Both the position numbers and the translations under genes were made by a program. The notes under the pieces were generated by a model, which had not been told where the DNA came from, did no database searches, and saw only the letters and a list, made by a program, of their open reading frames with translations. A stretch of DNA of 22,467 nucleotides, from positions 40,102 through 62,568 of the forward strand of contig DNXU01000513.1 in NCBI GenBank assembly GCA_003505715.1, written 5' to 3'. Below are positions 17,088-22,467 of the stretch, in pieces (the stretch's first letter is position 1; the number at the start of each line of letters is the position of its first letter). Source of the DNA: Cyanobacteria bacterium UBA8803. Lineage in GTDB: Bacteria; Cyanobacteriota; Cyanobacteriia; Cyanobacteriales; Coleofasciculaceae.

Positions 17088-17106
17088 GTGTAACTGGTTG
17101 TTACAC
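17088..17106. promoter_or_regulatory. GTGTAAC-N5-GTTACAC inverted repeat upstream of the SDR gene
   Basis: A perfect 7-bp dyad (17088-17094 and 17100-17106) with a 5-nt spacer lies 42 bp before the SDR start. The geometry fits an operator for a dimeric regulator acting on this gene. The AraC remnant nearby is no longer functional, so any cognate protein is elsewhere. Confidence 0.45.
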
Positions 17107-17147
17107 CCTCCGGATTGAGAAAATTAGGCAATAAAGGAGATAGACCG

Positions 17148-17978
17148 ATGACTCAGAAAACATGGTTTATTACAGGTGCTTCTCGTGGAATTGGAGCCGA
17201 AATCGCGAAAGCTGTTTTGGCAGCAGGGGACCAATTAATTGCAACTGCCCGCAAAAAGACCGATTTACAACACTTCGAGTCGAACCCAAATGTGTTGGCA
17301 CTCAGTTTGGATATTACCGATGAGGCTCAGGTGCAAGCGGCAGTTGCAGCAGGACTGGAACGCTTTGGGCAGATCGATGTGTTAGTCAACAATGCGGGAT
17401 TTGGTATACTGGGCGGCATCGAAGAAACCAGTGCAGAAGAAGTTGAGCGGGTCTATCGCACGAATGTCTTCGGGCTGTTGAATGTGACCCGTGCCGTATT
17501 GCCCAGTATGCGTCAGCGCCGAAGAGGACACATTATCAACCTATCGTCGATCGGGGGCTATCGCTCTACTCCAGGGTGGGGCGTCTACTCCTCAACCAAG
17601 TTTGCGGTTGAAGGCATTACTGAAGCGCTGCATGATGAGTTAGCTCCTCTGGGCATCCATGCAACTGTTGTTGAGCCCGGATACTTCCGAACCAATTTTC
17701 TTGATGGCAGCTCACTCCAACGCACTGCAATGGAAATTCCGGATTATGCCCAGACGGTTGGTAAAGTTCGTAAAATCGCATCTGCACTGAGCTATCAACA
17801 GCCGGGAGACCCCACCAAACTTGCCCAAGCGATGCTTCAGCTTGCGAATGCTGATACCCCACCTCTACGCTTGCCTCTCGGTACAGACACCCTTCAAGCC
17901 ATTGCTGAGAAAAACGCTTACGTCGAGCAAGAAACGGCACAATGGCGCGCTCTAGCTGAATCTACTGATTACAGATAG
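17148..17978 (+). CDS. Classical SDR-family NAD(P)-dependent oxidoreductase
   Basis: A 276-residue short-chain dehydrogenase/reductase that would interconvert an alcohol and a carbonyl compound in the cytoplasm. It has the cofactor motif TGASRGIG (9-16), D55 in the LDITD loop, NNAG (81-84), a catalytic serine in NLSSIGG (S133 or S134), and Y147-x3-K151 in YSSTK. PGYFRTNF follows at 177-184. The basic residue in TGASRGIG and R35 after strand 2 hint at NADPH, by family rule. ATG 17148 is chosen because AGGAG at 17135-17139 lies 8 nt upstream; an in-frame ATG at 17115 lacks one. All catalytic residues are present, so it looks functional. Substrate unknown. Two hairpins precede it and one follows it. 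Confidence 0.93.
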   Translation: MTQKTWFITGASRGIGAEIAKAVLAAGDQLIATARKKTDLQHFESNPNVLALSLDITDEAQVQAAVAAGLERFGQIDVLVNNAGFGILGGIEETSAEEVERVYRTNVFGLLNVTRAVLPSMRQRRRGHIINLSSIGGYRSTPGWGVYSSTKFAVEGITEALHDELAPLGIHATVVEPGYFRTNFLDGSSLQRTAMEIPDYAQTVGKVRKIASALSYQQPGDPTKLAQAMLQLANADTPPLRLPLGTDTLQAIAEKNAYVEQETAQWRALAESTDYR

Positions 17979-18020
17979 TGGGTGCAGGAGGGTGAAGGAA
18001 AGATAGCTTTTGAATGGTTT

Positions 18021-18060
18021 CAAGTCTTCGGTGGCGACATTACATCCTACCGAGGACTTG
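18021..18060. terminator. 12-bp stem-loop downstream of the SDR gene
   Basis: CAAGTCTTCGGT (18021-18032) pairs with ACCGAGGACTTG (18049-18060), with one G-T wobble and a 16-nt loop, 43 nt after the SDR stop. It probably marks the transcript end, though no T-tract follows. Confidence 0.5.
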
Positions 18061-18097
18061 GGTACATAACTATTACACATGATTGTCTTCCTGTCAA

Positions 18098-18108
18098 TGC
18101 GTAAGTCC
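18098..18108 (+). repeat. TGCGTAAGTCC motif, candidate mobile-element end
   Basis: Identical to the motif at 14632-14642 and inverted relative to 15235. The coding sequence of a truncated hydrolase begins only a few bases after it. Confidence 0.45.
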
Positions 18109-18110
18109 TG

Positions 18111-18422
18111 GAATTGGCAAAAGATGCCAGCGAAGGCAGATGGGAGAATCGGCTCACCTTTGAATCGATTGAACACTGTCTCTATTACGAACCCGTACCC
18201 CACCCTGAGGCAATCTTTCCCACCCCACTATGCCTGATTGTGGGCGAGAAGGACTTTCTGGCAGCCCCTGACCTAACTGCCGCTGTCTATGCCAATGCAA
18301 TGGAGCCGAAGTCTCTCACAATTTTGAAGGGTGGTCACTTTGATGGTTTCCAAGGAGAGGGCTTCGAGATTGCCAGTACAACTGCTTTGAGATGGTTCGA
18401 GAAATATTTGAAGCAGGGATGA
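18111..18422 (+). pseudogene. 5'-truncated alpha/beta hydrolase (C-terminal third)
   Basis: The frame encodes SIEHCLYYEPVPHPEAIFPT, LCLIVGEKDFLAAPDL and ILKGGHFDGFQGEGFE, then a C-terminal helix ending at a TGA at 18420. This matches the end of a serine hydrolase of the dienelactone-hydrolase/peptidase S9 type: D in VGEKD is the usual acid position and H in GGHFD the catalytic histidine. The N-terminal part with the nucleophile serine is missing: an in-frame stop (TAA 18102) lies inside the TGCGTAAGTCC motif immediately upstream, so no proper start exists (TTG 18114 only). It is non-functional as an enzyme. It probably belonged with the SDR and cupin genes. Confidence 0.8.
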
Positions 18423-18746
18423 CACAACTCGACCTACAAGGCAGGCGATGGCGCGGAGCGCCCGCTGGAAGCGATCGCACAAGAGGCAGTATTGACCACT
18501 TTTCCATGTACGGCTATTAAACCTTGACTTTATACCGTTGAGAAAAAGCACAAACTTCGGTTATGGGAACTCAAGCCACTCCCGACGCCACCCCAACTTC
18601 CTGCAAGAAGTGAGGAGAAATGGCTTGCCAAGCTTAGTAGGAGAGCGATTTTTTTTCGGGGGAGATAGAGCAGAGAACAACTCTTTCACTCCTCAACAAA
18701 ATGAAGAAAAGCTTAAATTACATGGGTACAACTTGGCCGAACGATA
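18423..18746. other. 324-bp spacer without supported gene
   Basis: It contains a HIP1-bearing GC-rich repeat-like stretch (about 18441-18480) and no frame with convincing protein character. The short frames across 18538-18747 look random. Confidence 0.4.
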
Positions 18747-18926
18747 ATCCTTAATGGCAATTCGGCGGTTAGGAGCCACGCCACGACGCAACTTTGGGCT
18801 GCCATCTTCTCCCATTTCTACATCTTGTGCCTCTATAATTCTTGCATCTTTCATACTTGTTTCTACCAACTCTGTTGTTGAGCGCTCAAAGTTTTGTCTT
18901 TCTGTTATCCAAGTTTCTACTTGATT
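18747..18926 (-). pseudogene. Transposase fragment (IS1182-like DDE type, tentative)
   Basis: About 60 residues (NQVETWITERQNF, then ARIIEAQDVEMGEDGSP and LRRGVAPNRRIAIKD) resemble the internal segment of IS1182-type transposases, where a QD(V/L)E...RRGVA..R..S..D pattern precedes the MRHGRK motif. The resemblance stops at RIAIKD and the frame ends shortly after, so neither terminus of the protein remains. A heptad array borders it on the right. The family assignment is from memory of the pattern and is uncertain. Confidence 0.45.
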
Positions 18927-18965
18927 GAGAAAAGGCGACTCTTCGGGATTTAGAGTTGTATCCTT

Positions 18966-18994
18966 CCATTCCCCATTCCCCATTCCCCATTCCC
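18966..18994. repeat. Heptad repeats (CCATTCC)
   Basis: Four tandem copies of CCATTCC, the reverse-complement type of the GGGAATG array at 15253. The array ends exactly at the stop codon of the gene to its right. Confidence 0.85.
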
Positions 18995-19705
18995 TTATGG
19001 AGGGGAACAAAGTTCATTGGGGATTTGTTGGATAATGTTACTAAGTGCCTCTGAGGGATTTTCCACGCTGTAGACTTCCTGCAAGACATCCGACCAAAGA
19101 CCCTTTTGAGCAAAGTAATTGGCTCTAGCTAAAGCGATTTCCTCTGGAGTTGCTCCTTTTGCTCTGAGTTCCCGCCGTAAAACGAGTAAGTCCAGCGAGA
19201 TGCGATCGCGTTCCTGGGCATCCATGACTTTAAACTGCACTAATCGCTGGGGTGTTGAATCGTTTTCTCGGTCAAAAATCAGCCATTGGTAACTTTGACC
19301 AGGCTCTAATGGCTCTCCGGTATAAGGGATACTAGTGAACTCTGTATCTGTTGCTGCGAGGCTCTGATTCCAGAGTACGCGATCGCTTTCAGCATTACGA
19401 ATGCCGATGCGGCTGAGTTTTCCCTTCCAGAGAAACACAGGGCGATCGCTCCAGACCTCTGTATTAGTTCTGAGAGCCAACTGTAAAATGGGACAGGAAT
19501 TGTCCCGAGAAATACCGCCTCCAGCTCCAGCTCCAGTGCGATCGTCGTTATCCTCTTTATTTTTGAAGAAATCCTGAAAGATTTCCTGCCAAGACCTAGA
19601 CAAATTTGTTTGTGCTTGGGTAGTTGGTGCTAATGGAGTTAGTAAACCAGAAATCACCATTGCTGTAACTAACGAAGTAGATAGTACCAAATTGAATTTA
19701 GGCAT
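18995..19705 (-). CDS. Secreted protein coupled to the CHAT-CHASE2 gene (DUF928-like architecture, tentative)
   Basis: A 236-residue exported protein. The signal peptide is about residues 1-32 (hydrophobic VTAMVISGLLTPLAP, then TTQAQ). After an acidic and glycine-rich linker (50-65, GAGAGGGISR) comes a beta-rich domain starting NSCPILQLAL and WSDRPVFLWKG (about 69-95). A helical C-terminal third follows (RDRISLDLLVLRREL, then ARANYFAQKGLWSDVLQEVY). This order recalls the cyanobacterial DUF928 proteins, but I cannot confirm membership. Its ATG overlaps the end of the upstream CHAT-CHASE2 gene by 8 nt (ATGCCTAA), indicating translational coupling and a shared job, presumably in the periplasm where CHASE2 lies. 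The stop codon abuts a heptad repeat array. Confidence 0.87.
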   Translation of the reverse strand: MPKFNLVLSTSLVTAMVISGLLTPLAPTTQAQTNLSRSWQEIFQDFFKNKEDNDDRTGAGAGGGISRDNSCPILQLALRTNTEVWSDRPVFLWKGKLSRIGIRNAESDRVLWNQSLAATDTEFTSIPYTGEPLEPGQSYQWLIFDRENDSTPQRLVQFKVMDAQERDRISLDLLVLRRELRAKGATPEEIALARANYFAQKGLWSDVLQEVYSVENPSEALSNIIQQIPNELCSPP

Positions 19706-22232
19706 GAGTTTTTCTCTTAAATAGATTTAGCGAAATATAAGTCCAAAACGTTGCTGCGGGTAGGACGTAGGGCAATAGTACTGCGGCTGTGATATAAAGC
19801 TGTAAGCTCGCCAATCCATATATGCCTGTGCCACCAGCCATTACGATGACCCATTTAGCTCTTGTGCTAGGTAAAAGAAATCCGACAAGCTTGCCTTTCC
19901 CCTTTTGGCTTTCAGTTTTTACCTTCTCTAATGCCAGTGCTGTCCCTTTTCCCAACAACACTGCTACCCCAACCAGCCAAAGATCGGGAATTGGTACAAC
20001 CAACCGCTTAGTTAGAAAATGGTGGATCGTGTAGGCGTGAATTTCACCGCCAGGTAAGATCTGACGGCTATCTGGCGGGTTCTCCTGAGAGCGCCAGTAA
20101 CTCAAAGCTGCTGGCACCGGAAAATTGTCTTCCCCCTCTGCCGCTACACCAGCCTCGCCATAGCCTCCTGGTGCAATCATTACTACTGGCTGTCGCTCAG
20201 GGTCTAACTGTAGGGAATTGGCTGTATCCTCTAGAAGTTCCCAAGCTGGTAGTCGCTGATAGACCTGTTGAGGAGGAACTGAGAAGTCAATGATGGGATG
20301 CAGCCACCTTTGATTGTACTGATAAAAAAAGTTGGTTACAGGGTGTAAGCGAGATGAAGGGGAAAAGATATTCTCATAATCCTGTCCAGTAGTATTAGTG
20401 ATATAGGTGTCTAACTGAGATAGCCAATTAACTGAAGATTGCAAATGGGGTTGAGGTGGCTTGCCAGAATGCTCGAAATTGAGCCAATATGCCAAAGCTA
20501 GCAGGTAACCAAAGGGCAAGCGTCGCGGATCTGAATAATTTCTCGGCACAACCGTCAAACGCGATATCTGGTTCTTGTAAAGAACCCGGGTATCGCCTTG
20601 TAAAGTCCAATTAGGATTGGCAAACTCAGGCAGCGCTTCAAACCAATTGCCATCAGTATTGCGTTTGGTACCAAAAACGAACCAGGTTCCTTGCTTTTGT
20701 ACGGAGGTGTGCAGGGACTCAGCAAGTTTTTCGTCGTTTCCTTTTTGATAGCGATCCAGAAGATAATCGATACCTACAACTTTGGCATTCATCGCCGCTA
20801 GCTTGTCAACTAGCTGTGCTAAATAGAGGCGATTCATTGGCTTGGGATCGGAGATTTTTCCCTTTCTGATGGATTCCTCATCAATTTGGACTAACAGCAC
20901 AGGCGGCTGCTGAGTGGTTGGAACTTGATTGGTGAGTTGACGATAGCGTGCTTGAACTAATACCCTTTGCTCGATTAAAAAGTCCTGCACCGGAAGCTGC
21001 CAGCTAGCAAATACCAAGGCAGCTAGAGCGATCGCTTCTTTTTTTGTCGGCAGCCAGCGCTTTAACCATTGCCTGGGTCCAAGGGGTTTGAGTCGAAAAG
21101 GTTCGGCATTGGGGTGGAGAAACAGCGAAGGAACTAGGTAAGCGCTGGGATAGGTAAGATGCTTTTCTAATTTGAGATACTGACAAGCTGCTAGCAAGGA
21201 CTTGTGGACATCTTGGAACTGAGCCAAACGCTGAAGAAACTGCACTAAAAACTCTTGCGCTACTTGGTTATGGATGGGTTCCCGCATCACAGCCACCTGG
21301 CTCAATCCCCAATCGATCAGCGTATTGGCAATACTGAGTCCATTGCAGGAGTTGAATAGGGCAAACTGCAATCCCTGTTCTTTGGCAATTGTTAGAGGCT
21401 TTTCCAGTTCGCTCAAAAACAGAGAGGCACCGGGAGCGATCGCTAATTCTCCCCCCATCAATACTGTCTCATTACTGTGACCCGCAAAGAATAATACATC
21501 CCAACCCCTTTTGTCGGTAATAGCATTGACAATTTCTTCTTTTAATGAATTAATATCCTTTCCGGGTTGCCAGCCGGCAAACTCAATATCTGCCACCGAG
21601 GCTAGCGATCGCACGGCTTCTTTATCCTTTTGGAAATTCAAGCCCGTGTCATCACCCAATATTGCCAAAACTCGCGCCCGCTGTCCCCCATGAGTGGGAG
21701 TGGCAGTTGTGCCTTGAATATTCACCGGCATCCGGACGATCCGAATTTGACCTGTAGCCCCAAACTCCGTACCAATTTCCCAAGCTTCCCACGGCAACCG
21801 CGCTACCTCTAAGGGGCTGCAAGTAATAAAAACCTCTACACAAGGTACAAATTCTCCCCGATCTCCCTCTTGCCCTCTTGCCATCCCCATATCTGCCGCC
21901 GCTCGGGCGATACTAGAACGAATTTTAAATAATTCAGCAGCACGCAGCCATTGATGAAACTCATATAAAAGCTTGGCTTCTGCTTGTACTAATTTGGCGT
22001 GCCAATCAATTTGGGGTGCGGCGAAAGTGCCAATCTGAGACACTCGCCCCCGCAGGGCATTCTTGTAAAAACTCAGATAAGCACTGTTCCACTCGTGGTA
22101 TATTTCCGTGAGATGCTCAGGATAGGGAAGCGTCTCCCCAATTTGTTGCCCTTGCCCCCAAGACAATTCAAACAAACAAGTTTGTTCAACTCGCTGAACC
22201 TTGAGATAGAAAACACAAGTATTATGGTTCAT
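19698..22232 (-). CDS. CHAT (caspase-like) protease domain fused to transmembrane CHASE2 sensor
   Basis: Predicted membrane protein with a cytoplasmic caspase-like protease and an extracytoplasmic sensor. Numbered from ATG 22265, a leading domain (about 15-120) precedes the CHAT domain (about 140-385), with catalytic H263 in LFFAGHS and C307 in LFNSCNG. The first transmembrane helix is about 411-427 (AIALAALVFASW). CHASE2 (about 428-755) has typical VLLVQIDEESI, AKVVGIDYLLD and the late VVMIAPGGYGE segment. Three C-terminal transmembrane helices follow (about 763-850), as in other CHASE2 proteins, but no kinase or cyclase comes after them: the output is N-terminal. ATG 22232 is preferred because homologous N-termini (FYLKVQRVEQ) start there; ATG 22265 is the alternative, and neither has a Shine-Dalgarno sequence. 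It is the first gene of a two-gene operon. Confidence 0.92.
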   Translation of the reverse strand: MNHNTCVFYLKVQRVEQTCLFELSWGQGQQIGETLPYPEHLTEIYHEWNSAYLSFYKNALRGRVSQIGTFAAPQIDWHAKLVQAEAKLLYEFHQWLRAAELFKIRSSIARAAADMGMARGQEGDRGEFVPCVEVFITCSPLEVARLPWEAWEIGTEFGATGQIRIVRMPVNIQGTTATPTHGGQRARVLAILGDDTGLNFQKDKEAVRSLASVADIEFAGWQPGKDINSLKEEIVNAITDKRGWDVLFFAGHSNETVLMGGELAIAPGASLFLSELEKPLTIAKEQGLQFALFNSCNGLSIANTLIDWGLSQVAVMREPIHNQVAQEFLVQFLQRLAQFQDVHKSLLAACQYLKLEKHLTYPSAYLVPSLFLHPNAEPFRLKPLGPRQWLKRWLPTKKEAIALAALVFASWQLPVQDFLIEQRVLVQARYRQLTNQVPTTQQPPVLLVQIDEESIRKGKISDPKPMNRLYLAQLVDKLAAMNAKVVGIDYLLDRYQKGNDEKLAESLHTSVQKQGTWFVFGTKRNTDGNWFEALPEFANPNWTLQGDTRVLYKNQISRLTVVPRNYSDPRRLPFGYLLALAYWLNFEHSGKPPQPHLQSSVNWLSQLDTYITNTTGQDYENIFSPSSRLHPVTNFFYQYNQRWLHPIIDFSVPPQQVYQRLPAWELLEDTANSLQLDPERQPVVMIAPGGYGEAGVAAEGEDNFPVPAALSYWRSQENPPDSRQILPGGEIHAYTIHHFLTKRLVVPIPDLWLVGVAVLLGKGTALALEKVKTESQKGKGKLVGFLLPSTRAKWVIVMAGGTGIYGLASLQLYITAAVLLPYVLPAATFWTYISLNLFKRKTHA

Positions 22233-22250
22233 ATCGATTTGGGATTCTCT

Positions 22251-22265
22251 ATGGGTAAAACCCAT
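22251..22265. promoter_or_regulatory. ATGGGT-N3-ACCCAT dyad before the CHAT-CHASE2 start
   Basis: On the - strand ATGGGTTTTACCCAT has 6-bp perfect arms and lies 19-33 nt upstream of ATG 22232. It could be an operator or leader hairpin if that start is used. If ATG 22265 is used it is coding sequence. Confidence 0.25.
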
Positions 22266-22411
22266 ACAGGGTGGGATTCTAGGGATTGCGGAAATTTATA
22301 GTTAAGCAGATGGCAGGATAGTTTGCTTAATTAGGTATATCTCTAGACCCTGAAGACCCTATGCAGTTTTGCTCAAAGAGTTGCGCAATTTAGGAGCATT
22401 TTACCAATGTA

Positions 22412-22464
22412 GGACTTAGCCACAGCCTCTATGTGTAGTGCGTTACGCTGAAGCTAATGCACCA
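22412..22464 (-). repeat. Dispersed palindromic element, inverted copy
   Basis: GGACTTAGCCACAGCCTCTA (22412-22431) followed by the palindrome GTGCGTTA (22438) / TAATGCAC (22455) is a near-copy, in inverse orientation, of the element at 14587-14642. It lies upstream of the CHAT-CHASE2 operon and may continue beyond the window. Confidence 0.7.
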
Positions 22465-22467
22465 TTA

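Noticed and set aside
18538..18747. 69-codon + strand frame between hydrolase and transposase remnants
   Set aside because: No ribosome site and no recognisable motif, and its end overlaps the transposase scrap on the other strand.

Overview
The window looks like chromosomal DNA of a filamentous cyanobacterium. The evidence is the many HIP1 octamers (GCGATCGC, for example near 1809, 2727, 6465, 8656, 12641, 15427, 19202, 19381, 21027 and 21436), dispersed heptanucleotide repeats, and typical cyanobacterial proteins: a hybrid kinase with a cyanobacteriochrome-like GAF domain, an SLH protein, a two-partner-secretion exoprotein and a CHAT-CHASE2 protein. The species cannot be fixed from the sequence alone.

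Left part (1-5.2 kb): a small HExxH-containing protein of unknown role (-), an FAD-dependent L-2-hydroxyglutarate oxidase (+), a convergent alpha/beta hydrolase (-), and a secreted SLH protein (+) divergent from the hydrolase. A heptad-repeat array that can fold into a long hairpin fills the space between the convergent oxidase and hydrolase. Middle part (5.4-14.5 kb): a 1152-residue membrane-anchored hybrid histidine kinase (TM, three PAS, GAF, HisKA, HATPase, REC), an 860-residue secreted hemagglutinin-type exoprotein with no TpsB partner in view, a zinc-ribbon protein of unknown function, and a GT4 glycosyltransferase.

Accessory region (14.5-19 kb): this stretch mixes intact genes with gene debris. 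In order it holds a conserved-looking 185-aa protein (-), an AraC regulator remnant (-) joined to a 5'-truncated cupin (+), an intact secreted SnoaL-like protein, an intact SDR oxidoreductase with two hairpins upstream, a 5'-truncated alpha/beta hydrolase and a transposase scrap. Copies of an 11-bp motif (TGCGTAAGTCC and variants) lie in inverted orientation at 15235 and 18098. The second directly abuts the hydrolase truncation, which suggests rearrangement by a mobile element. I read this as a decaying, probably acquired AraC-controlled oxidoreductase/cupin/hydrolase cluster.

Right end (19-22.3 kb, - strand): a CHAT (caspase-like) protease domain fused to a transmembrane CHASE2 sensor, followed by a translationally coupled secreted protein (8-nt overlap). 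This looks like a two-gene envelope-sensing module with a proteolytic rather than kinase output. It and the cyanobacteriochrome-like kinase are the most interesting systems here. I saw no tRNA, rRNA, CRISPR array or intact transposase.
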